This document shows positions 1 to 8,124 of a DNA stretch of 13,755 bases, in pieces. The stretch covers positions 1 through 13,755 of the forward strand of contig JADGPH010000055.1 in the NCBI GenBank assembly GCA_017882555.1. Direction: 5' to 3'. A model generated the notes under the pieces. That model was given only the letters and a program-made list of their open reading frames with translations. It was not told the origin of the DNA and ran no database searches. Position 1 is the stretch's first letter; every line of letters begins with the position of its first letter. A program made the translations under genes and the position numbers. The DNA is from Thermoleophilia bacterium (GTDB lineage: Bacteria > Actinomycetota > Thermoleophilia > Miltoncostaeales > Miltoncostaeaceae).

Positions 1-69
1 CACCGGCTGGCGCCGATAGTTGGCCATCAGCGCGGCCTGCTCGCGCACCATCCATGACGGTGTGCTCAC
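1..69 (-). CDS. argD: ArgD, acetylornithine aminotransferase, N-terminal 23 codons only
   Basis: This is the start of the gene; the rest lies outside the window. It opens with GTG, whose last two bases form the first two of the argB TGA stop (GTGA overlap), so translation is probably coupled to ArgB. The 23 visible residues read MSTPSWMVREQAALMANYRR then QPV. The pattern, a short leader followed by a 'LM.NYxRxPV'-like stretch, fits the N-terminus of acetylornithine aminotransferases, PLP enzymes that convert N-acetylglutamate semialdehyde to N-acetylornithine. No catalytic residue is visible. The identification rests on this short N-terminus plus the position directly after argC-argJ-argB, which is the usual place of argD in this cluster. 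Confidence 0.72.
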   Translation of the reverse strand, partial: MSTPSWMVREQAALMANYRRQPV

Positions 70-956
70 GGGGTGATTTTGGTGCCGATACCGGCTTCGG
101 TAAAGAGCTCGATCAGCACCGAGTGCTCCAGACGCCCGTCGACGATGTGCGCGGCGCCCACCCCGTGTTCGAGCGCGTGGCGCGCGGCGGAGAGCTTCGG
201 GAGCATCCCGCCGCCGATCGTGCCGCTCTCAAGCATCGTCTGCAGCTCACCGAGCGTGCATTCGGAGATCAATGAGTCCGGATCGTGGGGATCGGCAAGC
301 AGTCCCTCGACGTCGGTCAAGAACAACACCTTACGCGCCCGCAGGGCGCTTGCCAGGCTTGCAGCCACCGTGTCCGCGTTGATGTTGTAGCTCTGCCCGT
401 CCTCATCGACGCCGACCGAAGCCACGACGGGAACGAAGTCCGACAGCCGCTCGAGCACGGTCGGATCGACGTGGTCGACCTTGCCGACAAAACCGATGTC
501 GTGACCGTTCGGCATCTGTTTGCTGGCCTGGATCAGCTGACCGTCGTCTCCCGCCAACCCCACCGCGGCGACGCCGGCGACGTGCAACTGGGCCACGATC
601 TCTTTGTTGACCTTGCCGACCAACACCATCTTGGCCAGTTCCATCGTGCGGGCGTCGGTCACGCGCAAGCCGTCGACAAACCGCACGTCAAGGCCCAGCA
701 GGTCCGAATACCGTGAGATGTCCGCGCCGCCGCCATGCACGACGACCGGGTTCATGCCCACCAGCTTGAGCAACGCGATATCGCGCGCAAACGACGCCTT
801 GAGCTCCGGGGCAACCATGGCCGCACCGCCGTATTTGACCACGATCGTGGCACCCGCGAAATCGCGGATGTACGGAAGCGCTTCCAGCAAGACGGCGACC
901 CGTGAGGACGTGTCCCCATGGCCGGAGCCCGATGTAGCGGTGTTGTCGGTTCCCAT
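66..956 (-). CDS. argB: N-acetylglutamate kinase (ArgB)
   Basis: This enzyme phosphorylates N-acetylglutamate with ATP, the second step of arginine biosynthesis. The 296-residue length is normal. Visible motifs are the nucleotide-binding VVKYGGAAM (residues 39-47; most relatives have GGNAM), HGGG (74-77), FVDGLRVTD (93-101), GLAGDDG (133-139), NINADTVA (191-198), the FLTDVEGL nucleotide-site segment (212-219), GGGMLPKL (248-255) and the terminal HIVDGR...GIGTKI (270-294). The helix before the first strand (about 18-34, VAVLLEALPYIRDF) corresponds to the extra N-terminal helix of hexameric, arginine-inhibited kinases, so feedback inhibition by arginine is likely. The ATG start at 954-956 has no clear Shine-Dalgarno. 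It lies 77 nt after the argJ stop, the largest gap in the operon. Its stop overlaps the argD start. Confidence 0.97.
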   Translation of the reverse strand: MGTDNTATSGSGHGDTSSRVAVLLEALPYIRDFAGATIVVKYGGAAMVAPELKASFARDIALLKLVGMNPVVVHGGGADISRYSDLLGLDVRFVDGLRVTDARTMELAKMVLVGKVNKEIVAQLHVAGVAAVGLAGDDGQLIQASKQMPNGHDIGFVGKVDHVDPTVLERLSDFVPVVASVGVDEDGQSYNINADTVAASLASALRARKVLFLTDVEGLLADPHDPDSLISECTLGELQTMLESGTIGGGMLPKLSAARHALEHGVGAAHIVDGRLEHSVLIELFTEAGIGTKITP

Positions 957-1033
957 TAGGTGCGGGAGATTATCGCGCGACGGCCATCACCGTCGGCATC
1001 GCGTGTGCCCGGCCGATCGTTCGCGGGTGAAAT

Positions 1034-2257
1034 CTAGGTGTGGTACTCGGCGTTCAGCGTGACGTACGCGTGGGTGAGATCCGAGACCCACAGGTCGTAT
1101 TGGGCACCCCCACGCCCCAGGGCCACCTCGATGTCGTACTCGGCGAGCGCCATGACCGCGCGCGCGCCCGCAGCGCCGATCTGCATGCCGTCCAGCAGGA
1201 CCGCGGGCTCACACGCGACCTCTGGCGCACCGGCCAGTGCGTGACCGACGGCTTGTGAGATCCTCCCCCAGTTCGGGTCGCGTCCAAAGATCGCGGTCTT
1301 GACCAGCGGTGAGTCCCCGATCGCCCGGGCGACCCGTTCGGCCTCGTCGGCATCTCGCGCGTCCCTGACCATCACACGTACCGCGTGCTCGGCGCCCTCG
1401 CCGTCTTTGACGATCTGAATCGCCGCCCAGCGGCACACCGCAAGAATCGCATCGGCGACCCGGCCCAGATCGTCACCGGACAGCGGCGGGCCGCCGCCGC
1501 TCGCCATCACGAGCAACGTGTCGCTCGGACTCATCTGGCCATCGACGCTGATGCGGTTAAAGCTGCCGGCGCCCGCTCTGCGCGTGATCGCCTCGAGATC
1601 GGCGGCGGCAACCGCGGCGTCGGTGGTGACGTAGGCCAGCATCGTCGCCATGGTGGGGCGAATCATCCCCGCACCCTTCGCGGCAATACCGATCTGCACG
1701 ACGCCCCGATCGAGTGGCAGCCGGAAGGCACCGCCCTTGACCGCGCGGTCGGTCGTACAGATCGCCTCGTTGAAAGCGCGTCCGCCGTCACCGGACAATG
1801 CCGCGCACACCGCGGGAATGCCCGCCGCGATCCTGTCCATATGGAGGCGTTCGCCGATCACGCCAGTACTCGAGACGACGACCTGTTCGGGTGTGAGGTC
1901 GAGCTCGGCGGCGACGAGCTCGGACATCCGCCGGGCATCGCGGTCACCCGCAGAGCCCGTGGCGGCGTTGGCGATCCCGGCGTTGACGACAACGGCCTGG
2001 AACCCGGAGCGATCACGCGTGCGGTTGAGGCGCACCGGTGCCGACGGCAGTGCGTTGGTGGTATCGAGCAGCCACGACACCGCCGGCCGCGTCGCACGCA
2101 CAACCCCCAGATCGCGCGCGCCGGACGCCTTGAGCCCGCACGCGACCCCGCCGGCCACGAAGCCGCCGGGTGTCGTGACCGAGCCGTCGGGGATCAGCGC
2201 GAGCCCGTCGGGAGCACCCAGCCAGTCTTGGCGCACGACCGGCGGGAAACCGCTCAC
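1034..2257 (-). CDS. argJ: ArgJ, ornithine acetyltransferase / glutamate N-acetyltransferase
   Basis: ArgJ moves the acetyl group from N-acetylornithine back to glutamate, making the arginine pathway cyclic; some family members also use acetyl-CoA. The 407 residues match the family. Seen: STGVIG (130-135), KGAGMI (194-199) and the autoproteolysis site PTMATML (201-207). The precursor should be cut there between Ala204 and Thr205, giving alpha and beta subunits with Thr205 as the nucleophile. DPNWGRI and the C-terminal NAEYHT are also typical. One unusual spot is SVDGQMSPSDT, where most relatives have a D-T-S/T-x-N/S-D-T pattern. The start is GTG at 2255-2257, overlapping the argC TGA by 4 nt, so translation is probably coupled. 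Bifunctionality cannot be decided here because no argA is in view. Confidence 0.96.
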   Translation of the reverse strand: MSGFPPVVRQDWLGAPDGLALIPDGSVTTPGGFVAGGVACGLKASGARDLGVVRATRPAVSWLLDTTNALPSAPVRLNRTRDRSGFQAVVVNAGIANAATGSAGDRDARRMSELVAAELDLTPEQVVVSSTGVIGERLHMDRIAAGIPAVCAALSGDGGRAFNEAICTTDRAVKGGAFRLPLDRGVVQIGIAAKGAGMIRPTMATMLAYVTTDAAVAAADLEAITRRAGAGSFNRISVDGQMSPSDTLLVMASGGGPPLSGDDLGRVADAILAVCRWAAIQIVKDGEGAEHAVRVMVRDARDADEAERVARAIGDSPLVKTAIFGRDPNWGRISQAVGHALAGAPEVACEPAVLLDGMQIGAAGARAVMALAEYDIEVALGRGGAQYDLWVSDLTHAYVTLNAEYHT

Positions 2258-3240
2258 AACAGGCCCTCTGCCTCAGGTCGTCCCGCCATGAGATTCAGGT
2301 TTTGGAGCGCCTGACCGGCGGCGCCCTTGACAAGGTTGTCGATGACCCCGAAGCCCACGAACAGCCCCCGGCGCGGTTCGGTGGTCACAAACACCTGGGC
2401 GTAGTTGTTGCGCTGCGTCGCCCGCATGCTCGGGGGCCCCTCGACGACCTCCACGAACGGATGCGCGGCGTAAAACACCCGGTAGTCCTCGAGCAGATCA
2501 TCGGGGTGCGGCGTGTCCCCGACAAAGCGCCCGTAGCACGAGGCCAGCAGGCCACGATCGGCAGATACCAGGTGGGGGGTAAACAGGACTTCTTGCCCGA
2601 ATTCTTGGACGATTTCGGGGGTGTGCCGGTGGGTGAGCACCTTGTATGGGGTCACGTTCTCGGTCGCCGAGGAAAAGTGCACGGCTGCCGTAGGGGTCCG
2701 CCCGGCCCCCGAGACCCCGCTCTTGGCGTCGATGACCACATGGATCACGCGATCCCGCACCGGGAGCAACGCCAACAGTGCGGCCGTCGGGAAACATCCG
2801 GGGTTTGCGACAAGCCGCGCATCGCGAATCCGCTCGCGATGCAGCTCCGGCAGGCCATAGACGGCCTCCGCCAGCAGATCCGGACGCGGGTGCGAAAAGC
2901 CGTAGACCTCCGGATAGAGCGCCGGGTCGTGCAGCCGGTGGTCTGCCGAGACGTCAACGACGCGAACCCCGCGATCGAGCAGGGCTGCCACGAGCTCCGA
3001 GGCCTCGGCGTGCGGGTAGCAGACAGCCGCGAAATCACCCGGCGCGATCTGCTCCAGATCAAGTTCAGTCAGTGCCGTGGTGACACGGTACTCCGGGTAG
3101 ACGTCCACCAGGCGACGTCCGGCGTCGGCACGTGCGGTGATCGTGCCGAGCGCAAAGCTGGGGTGGGCATCCACCAATGCGGCCAGTTGTGCGCCGCTGA
3201 ACCCGGCGGCACCCAACACATGGACAACGCCCCCGCTCAT
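2254..3240 (-). CDS. argC: N-acetyl-gamma-glutamyl-phosphate reductase (ArgC)
   Basis: This NADPH-dependent reductase makes N-acetylglutamate semialdehyde from the product of ArgB. The 328 residues include the N-terminal dinucleotide-binding loop GAAGFSGAQL (10-19; commonly GASGYTGAEL). The catalytic cysteine lies in NPGCFPTA (Cys149). SGVSGAGR (174-181) and the HRHTPEI segment (204-210), whose second histidine corresponds to the catalytic His of the family, follow. The C-terminal GVIDNLVKGAAGQALQNLN is a family hallmark. The ATG start (3238-3240) overlaps the pheT TGA stop as ATGA, so arginine synthesis is directly coupled to the PheRS genes with no room for a promoter between them. No AT-rich arginine-operator-like palindrome was seen at the junction. 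Confidence 0.97.
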   Translation of the reverse strand: MSGGVVHVLGAAGFSGAQLAALVDAHPSFALGTITARADAGRRLVDVYPEYRVTTALTELDLEQIAPGDFAAVCYPHAEASELVAALLDRGVRVVDVSADHRLHDPALYPEVYGFSHPRPDLLAEAVYGLPELHRERIRDARLVANPGCFPTAALLALLPVRDRVIHVVIDAKSGVSGAGRTPTAAVHFSSATENVTPYKVLTHRHTPEIVQEFGQEVLFTPHLVSADRGLLASCYGRFVGDTPHPDDLLEDYRVFYAAHPFVEVVEGPPSMRATQRNNYAQVFVTTEPRRGLFVGFGVIDNLVKGAAGQALQNLNLMAGRPEAEGLL

Positions 3241-5660
3241 CCCCGCAACTCCGCGCCGTGCTGGTGCGTCAACGCCTGACGCACCGCGCCCACTACTGTG
3301 CCGATCTCGTCGTCGGTCAAGGTCCGGCTCGGATCGGCAATCACGAGCCGAATCGCGAGACTCACCCGTTGGGCACCGATCTGCGCACCGGCGTAACGAT
3401 CGAAGATCCTGGCATCGCGGACCAGCGCGCCGCCGGCGCGGCGGGCGGTCGCCACGAGGGTCGCCGCCGAGACCTCGTCAGCAACGACGAAGGCCAGATC
3501 ACGCATCGACATCGGCACGCCCAAGATGTCCTCGAACTGCGGCACGCCGGTGGGCGCGGCGGCTCCGAGCGCCTGCAGGTCGATCACGACCAGGGCACTC
3601 GGTCCGGCAACGTCGAAACTTCGCATCACCAACGGGTGGATCTCCCCCGTCCATCCAACGATGTGGTCCCGGGCCACCAGGCGCGCCTGGCGCACCGGAT
3701 GCAGATACGGGGCATGGTTGGCCTCGATATCCGGTCGTACACCGACAATGCCACATAAGGCCTCCGCCAAGCCCACCGCCGCATGCACATCGACCGGCGG
3801 GGTCGGTGCGCGCCAATGGTCCTGAGCCGGCGCACCAAACGTGAGGGCGGCCAGGTACTCGCGTTCCTCGGCGCGCCCGTCCGGCGCCGGGGCATACGTC
3901 CGCCCCAGCTCGCACACCGCGCCGTGCACGCGTTGGTGGCGCTGGTTCTGCGCGGCGGCGCGCAGGAGCCCGGGCAGCATCGAACGCCGCATCACCGCCA
4001 TCTCCTCAGAGATCGGGTTTGCCAAGCGGACGAACTGGCGGCGGGGATCGTCGTCGGCGAGACGCAGGCGATCGACATCGGATGCCGGCACGAATCGATA
4101 GCTGACGATCTCCGAATAGCCCTGATCGACGACGTAGCGCCGCAGTTGCTCGACACGGCGCTGGGCGGGAGTGCGGGTGCCATGCCCGACCATCCGCGGC
4201 AGGTGCGCCGGCACGCGGCCGTAGCCGTGAATCCGGGCGACCTCCTCGATCAGGTCGATCTCGCGCGCAACGTCCCGACGTCGGGTGTAGGGCACGATCA
4301 CCTGGTGGGTCGTGCGTGCTTCGGTAACCTCGCAGCCCAGCCGGCGCAGGATCGCCGCCGATTCGTCCGGGGAGATGTCCAATCCGAGCACGGCGTTCAG
4401 GCGCGCGTGGCGCAGCACGACCGGGGTGACCGCGGGCGGCGGTTGCGCCACATCAAGCGTGCCCGGCACCAGTTGGCCACCGCACAACTCGACGAGCAAC
4501 CGGCAGGCGATGGCCATTGCGACCGGTGGCAACTCGATCGGCAGCCCCTTCTCGAACCGCGAACTCGACTCACTGCGCAGCCCCAACCGCAGGGCGGCGT
4601 GCAGCACCGCGGGGGCATCGAACGTGGCGGCCTCAAGCAGAATGCGCGTCGTCGCCGCCGAGACCTCGACATCTGCGGCGCCCATGATGCCGGCGACGAC
4701 TGCGGGACGTTCGGCGTCGCAAATCGTAAGCACATCGGAATCCATGATCCGCGTCTGGCCATCCAGCGTCGTGATGGGCTCACCGTCGTGCGCACGGCGC
4801 ACGACAACCGCCGGGCCCGCCATGCGATCCAGATCAAACGCGTGCAGCGGCTGGCCGGTCAGCAACATGACGTAGTTGGTGATGTCGACGACGTTGCTGA
4901 TGGCGCGCATCCCGGCGGCCTCCAGGCGCGAGCGTAACCACACCGGCGACGGACCGATCCGCACATCGGTGACCACGCGCGCCATGTAGCGCGGACAGAG
5001 CTCAGGCGCATCCACCCGCAGCGAGACATAGTCCCCAACGCTCCCGGCGCCGGTGGGCTCGGGTTCCGAGACATCCAATGGCGCCAATGGAGCGCTGGTA
5101 ATCGCGTGGACCTCGCGGGCGATGCCGTAGATCCCCATGAGGTCGGGCCGATTGGATGTCAGCTCCAGCTCGAAGACCGTCTCGGCGATCGGCAGGACCT
5201 CGGCCACCGGGGTCCCCGGCAGGATGTCGTCCGGCAGCACCATGATCCCGGCAGACTCAGCCGCGAGCTCCAGCTCCGATTCGGACAGGATCATCCCCCG
5301 ACTGATCACTCCGCGCAGTTGGACTTCGCCCAAGGGGTCCCGGCCCGGCAGCACGGCGCCGGGCAGCGCCACGGCCACCGTCTGGCCGGCCGCGACATTC
5401 GGCGCTCCGCACACGACCTGCCGCACCTCGGGCTCGCCGAGGTCGAGTTGGCAGATACGCAGGCGGTCGGCGTCCGGGTGCTGCTCGGCCGAGACCACCC
5501 GTCCGACCCGAAACTGTTCCAGGTTGCCGCCGACGGTCGGCATGCGCAGGTGGGTGACATCTTCGACCGCAGGGCCCGCATCGGTGAGATGCGCGGCCAG
5601 TGCCACGTCATCGAGCGCGGGACGCACGTATTCGCGAAGCCACGAGAGCGGGAGTTTCAT
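3237..5660 (-). CDS. pheT: Phenylalanyl-tRNA synthetase beta subunit
   Basis: This is the large subunit of the (alpha-beta)2 PheRS, cytoplasmic; it binds tRNA and edits mischarged Tyr-tRNA(Phe). The 807 residues are full length. Domain order seen: the N-terminal tRNA-binding OB domain (about 40-155, with HPDADRLRIC at 61-70), the B3/B4 editing domain (about 210-390, with SNVVDITNYVM, GQPLHAFD and SSRFEKG), the B5 domain (about 410-480, ending PYTRRRDVAREIDLIEEVAR), the catalytic-like core (NPISEEMAVMRRSMLPGLL, about 548-566) and the C-terminal ferredoxin-fold anticodon-binding domain (about 713-807, with PMSMRDLAFVV and DPSRTLTDDEI). It lies 27 nt after pheS and overlaps argC by 4 nt. The ATG at 5658-5660 places MKLPLSWLREYV at the N-terminus, as in the family; the ribosome site is weak. 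Confidence 0.98.
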   Translation of the reverse strand: MKLPLSWLREYVRPALDDVALAAHLTDAGPAVEDVTHLRMPTVGGNLEQFRVGRVVSAEQHPDADRLRICQLDLGEPEVRQVVCGAPNVAAGQTVAVALPGAVLPGRDPLGEVQLRGVISRGMILSESELELAAESAGIMVLPDDILPGTPVAEVLPIAETVFELELTSNRPDLMGIYGIAREVHAITSAPLAPLDVSEPEPTGAGSVGDYVSLRVDAPELCPRYMARVVTDVRIGPSPVWLRSRLEAAGMRAISNVVDITNYVMLLTGQPLHAFDLDRMAGPAVVVRRAHDGEPITTLDGQTRIMDSDVLTICDAERPAVVAGIMGAADVEVSAATTRILLEAATFDAPAVLHAALRLGLRSESSSRFEKGLPIELPPVAMAIACRLLVELCGGQLVPGTLDVAQPPPAVTPVVLRHARLNAVLGLDISPDESAAILRRLGCEVTEARTTHQVIVPYTRRRDVAREIDLIEEVARIHGYGRVPAHLPRMVGHGTRTPAQRRVEQLRRYVVDQGYSEIVSYRFVPASDVDRLRLADDDPRRQFVRLANPISEEMAVMRRSMLPGLLRAAAQNQRHQRVHGAVCELGRTYAPAPDGRAEEREYLAALTFGAPAQDHWRAPTPPVDVHAAVGLAEALCGIVGVRPDIEANHAPYLHPVRQARLVARDHIVGWTGEIHPLVMRSFDVAGPSALVVIDLQALGAAAPTGVPQFEDILGVPMSMRDLAFVVADEVSAATLVATARRAGGALVRDARIFDRYAGAQIGAQRVSLAIRLVIADPSRTLTDDEIGTVVGAVRQALTHQHGAELRG

Positions 5661-5687
5661 CGGCGGGTGTGTCCGGGAACCATCACA

Positions 5688-6698
5688 TCAAGAGAACTGT
5701 TCGAGAAAGCGCAGATCACCGTCGAACAGCATGCGCAGATCGGGCACGCCGTGGCGCACCATCGCGATGCGGTCCAGCCCCATCCCAAAGGCGAAACCGG
5801 TCCAGCGCTCGCTGTCATAGCCGGCGAAGCCAAACACGTTGGGATCCACCATGCCGGCGCCGAGGAGCTCCATCCACGAGGTCCGCCCGGTGCGGTCGGT
5901 CCACCGCACCAACAGCTGAATCGACGGCTCGGTAAATGGGAAGAAGTCCGGAATGATCCGATACTCGGTCGACCCCAACAGCTGGCTGGCAACGTGCTTG
6001 AGCGTGCCTGTGAGGTGAGCGAGCGACAACCCCTCATCGACGGCCAAGCCCTCCAGCTGATGGAACATCGGGCTGTGGGTCGCATCCACATCGTCGCGCC
6101 GATACACGGCGCCCGGGCTGATCACATAGAGCGGAGGCGTCCGCGCCTCCATGACGCGCACCTGCACGGACGAGGTCTGCGTGCGCAGGATCACGCCCGA
6201 TGGTCCTTCGACGTAGAAGGTGTCCGAGGACGACCGCGCCGGGTGCCCCTCCGGGGTGTTGAGCGCGGTGAAGTTGTAGTGCTCGGTCTCGACCTCTGGG
6301 CCCTCGGCGATTTCATAGCCGAGCGCCAAAAAGATCTCCTCGATCTCGAGGCGCACCTGGGTCAACAAGTGCATCGCCCCACGCGGATAGGGGTCACCCG
6401 GCAGGGTGACATCGGTCCGATCATGGTCCAGCTTCTCGGTCAGCTCGGCGGCTTCCAGCTCGGCTTTCCGACTGCCCAGCGCCGCCTCGATCTCGCGGCG
6501 GGCAATGTTGGCGGCCTTGCCAATCACACCGCGATCGTCGGCCGAGAGCTGCCCGATCGTCGAGAGGATCTCGGCGAGCTGACTGCGCCGACCCGTATGG
6601 GCGACACGCACCGCCTCAAGCGCAGCGACAGAGGCCGCAGCGGCCGTATCGACGAGCGCACGATCCTTCAACTGGGCGATGTCGTGAGCCGTGGCCAC
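5688..6698 (-). CDS. pheS: Phenylalanyl-tRNA synthetase alpha subunit
   Basis: This is the catalytic subunit of PheRS, a class II aminoacyl-tRNA synthetase that charges tRNA(Phe) with phenylalanine. The 336 residues are full length. An N-terminal helical hairpin (about 1-95) that contacts tRNA is followed by the catalytic domain. The latter shows EGPEVETEHYNFTALNTP (132-149), HPARSSSDTFYV (152-163), LRTQTS (171-176), the motif 2 region YRRDDVDATHSPMFHQLEGL (199-218), FFPFTEPS (252-259) and motif 3 GFAFGMGLDRIAM (301-313). The RTQTS form is like the E. coli enzyme. The insert that in some relatives carries cysteines is short and Cys-free (about 260-275). The GTG at 6696-6698 is the chosen start because it gives a normal-length N-terminus; no clear Shine-Dalgarno precedes it. 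It starts 6 nt after the upstream methyltransferase stop. Confidence 0.97.
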   Translation of the reverse strand: MATAHDIAQLKDRALVDTAAAASVAALEAVRVAHTGRRSQLAEILSTIGQLSADDRGVIGKAANIARREIEAALGSRKAELEAAELTEKLDHDRTDVTLPGDPYPRGAMHLLTQVRLEIEEIFLALGYEIAEGPEVETEHYNFTALNTPEGHPARSSSDTFYVEGPSGVILRTQTSSVQVRVMEARTPPLYVISPGAVYRRDDVDATHSPMFHQLEGLAVDEGLSLAHLTGTLKHVASQLLGSTEYRIIPDFFPFTEPSIQLLVRWTDRTGRTSWMELLGAGMVDPNVFGFAGYDSERWTGFAFGMGLDRIAMVRHGVPDLRMLFDGDLRFLEQFS

Positions 6699-6704
6699 GG
6701 CGAT

Positions 6705-7580
6705 TCAGGCTACAGGACCCGCTGGGTCAATTTGACCCAGACTGCGCTGGCGCAGGGCCTCGGCAAAGAGCACCGCACCAGCTGCGGAGACATTGAGCGA
6801 TTCCGCCCCGTCGGTTTGGGGAATCGTCACCCGCTGGATCACGCAGGCGCTCCCGAGTTGCTCGAGGCCCGGGCCGAGTCCTTCGCGCTCGCCCCCGAGC
6901 GCAATCACGATCGGGCCACGCAGGTCGGTCGCCCACGGCGGAACGCCAGCATCGACGACCGCAGCGATCACTCGAAAGCCAACGCGGGACGCGAGATCCT
7001 CCCCGCGCACGCCTTCGAGCAAGGGGATCGAGAACGTCGCTCCCATCGCTGCGCGCACCGCCCGGGGATGATACGGATCGGCCGACCCGGGTCCGAGCGC
7101 CACCCAATCGGCGCCGAGGGCAGCGGCACTGCGTACCAAGGTCCCCACGTTGCCGGGGTCGGCGACCCCGGCCAACCACACTCCCAACGTCGGCGGAAAT
7201 GCCACATCCCGGAAGCTGTACGGCCCCGGCTGCGGCAGAATCGCCATCACCCGCGGCGGCGCGGCCAGTTGGGAGGCGCTTGCCAGCAGATCGCGCGGCA
7301 CCGAATAGGCCTCGCTCACGTCCCCAAGGCGATCCAACAGGGGGCGGACCTCGTCTGCGCGCTCGGCGTCGACGAACAGGACCTGCGGACGGACCCCATG
7401 CGCCAACCCGGCAAACACGAGGTCTTCGCCCTCGGCGACCATCAGCCGCTGTTCGCGGCGAGTGCGTTTGTTGGCGAGCAGCCGCAGCAACTTCAGCTGC
7501 GGGTTGCGTGCCGAGGTCAGCGGCCGCAGATGCGGCCCACGTCCTGGAGGGCGACTAGACGGAGGCGGCTGTGCGGGCAT
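6705..7580 (-). CDS. SpoU/TrmH-family RNA 2'-O-methyltransferase
   Basis: This is a SPOUT-superfamily enzyme that transfers methyl from S-adenosylmethionine to a ribose 2'-OH, probably in 23S rRNA given its place between rplT and pheS; the exact nucleotide cannot be told. With the ATG at 7578-7580 it has 291 residues. An N-terminal substrate-binding domain (about 20-110, starting TSARNPQLKLLRLL) precedes the knotted catalytic domain. Motif 1 is ADPGNVGTLVRSAAALG (140-156), motif 2 is IVIALGGEREGLGP (224-237) and motif 3 is IPQTDGAESLNVSAAGAVLFAE (253-274), including the SLNVS knot. The start is uncertain. The ATG overlaps the rplT end by 26 nt, in-frame TTG (7605-7607) and GTG (7581-7583) lie further upstream, and no in-frame ATG, GTG or TTG follows the rplT stop before the conserved region. 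Confidence 0.93.
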   Translation of the reverse strand: MPAQPPPSSRPPGRGPHLRPLTSARNPQLKLLRLLANKRTRREQRLMVAEGEDLVFAGLAHGVRPQVLFVDAERADEVRPLLDRLGDVSEAYSVPRDLLASASQLAAPPRVMAILPQPGPYSFRDVAFPPTLGVWLAGVADPGNVGTLVRSAAALGADWVALGPGSADPYHPRAVRAAMGATFSIPLLEGVRGEDLASRVGFRVIAAVVDAGVPPWATDLRGPIVIALGGEREGLGPGLEQLGSACVIQRVTIPQTDGAESLNVSAAGAVLFAEALRQRSLGQIDPAGPVA

Positions 7581-7923
7581 CACGAGCCCGCGCGCACAAG
7601 CCGGCAAATGCCTCGGGCTCGTGAACCGCGAGGTCAGCCAGGACCTTCCGGTTCAGCTCGATTCCCGCCAATGAAAGGCCATGCATGAACTCGTTATAGG
7701 CGAGGCCGTTCTCACGCGCCGCGGCGTTGATACGCGCGATCCAGAGTCGGCGGAAGTCACGCTTGCGCACGCGGCGATCGCGGTACTGGTAGCGCAGCGA
7801 GTGCTGGACCTGCTCCTTCGCGCGGCGGTAACTGGACTTCTTGGTGCCCCAATAGCCACGCGCGAGGCCAAGAACCTTGCGCCGCTTCTTGCGGGCGGCC
7901 ACTGAACGCTTGACGCGAGCCAT
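7555..7923 (-). CDS. rplT: 50S ribosomal protein L20
   Basis: L20 binds 23S rRNA and is needed early in assembly of the large ribosomal subunit. The 122-residue protein is very basic at its N-terminus (MARVKRSVAARKKRRKVLGLARGYWG, full family signature). It continues with the helical YRRAKEQVQHSLRYQYRDRRVRKRDFRRLWIARINAAAR core and the globular NGLAYNEFMHGL..AGIELNRKVLADLA C-terminal domain. The last few residues (ARARDARTAASV) are a variable tail. The ATG start (7921-7923) lies 2 nt after the rpmI stop, with GGAAG about 8 nt upstream inside rpmI. Its 3' end is overlapped by the methyltransferase start. In several bacteria L20 represses this operon by binding the leader mRNA; that is not demonstrated by the sequence here. 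Confidence 0.99.
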   Translation of the reverse strand: MARVKRSVAARKKRRKVLGLARGYWGTKKSSYRRAKEQVQHSLRYQYRDRRVRKRDFRRLWIARINAAARENGLAYNEFMHGLSLAGIELNRKVLADLAVHEPEAFAGLCARARDARTAASV

Positions 7924-7925
7924 CT

Positions 7926-8123
7926 CTAACGCTTCCCCAACAGTCGAAGTGCCATCGCCGCGTGCTCACTGGGCAACTCGTGCGCCCGAGCCAGGCGACG
8001 CTTGTTCTTACCGGACATGTGCTCCATGTTATGGCGCAGCCCCGCCGCCGAGAACATCACCTTGCCGGTCGGCGTCACGCGATAGCGCTTGCTGGCGGCC
8101 TTATTGGTCTTCATCTTGGGCAT
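7926..8123 (-). CDS. rpmI: 50S ribosomal protein L35
   Basis: L35 is a small basic protein of the large ribosomal subunit. The 65 residues are the normal length. The ATG at 8121-8123 was chosen because it gives the family N-terminus MPKMKTNKAASKRYRVTPTGKV; the frame stays open upstream, but that extension lies inside infC and has no family counterpart. The GLRHNMEHMSGKNKRRLARA segment and the C-terminal LLGKR are typical. The start is 1 nt after the infC stop and the stop is 2 nt before rplT, so the three genes form a tightly coupled unit. No separate Shine-Dalgarno of note was found. Confidence 0.98.
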   Translation of the reverse strand: MPKMKTNKAASKRYRVTPTGKVMFSAAGLRHNMEHMSGKNKRRLARAHELPSEHAAMALRLLGKR

Positions 8124-8124
8124 A

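Noticed and set aside
3783..4937. 384-codon plus-strand frame opposite pheT
   Set aside because: It is the same antisense artefact: low-complexity Arg/His/Asp-rich translation and no ribosome site.
5106..7688. 860-codon open frame on the plus strand opposite pheT, pheS and the methyltransferase
   Set aside because: It lies antisense to three certain genes. Its translation is dominated by Arg, His, Gln, Asp and Gly with no recognisable domain, as expected when GC-rich third positions suppress stop codons on the opposite strand.
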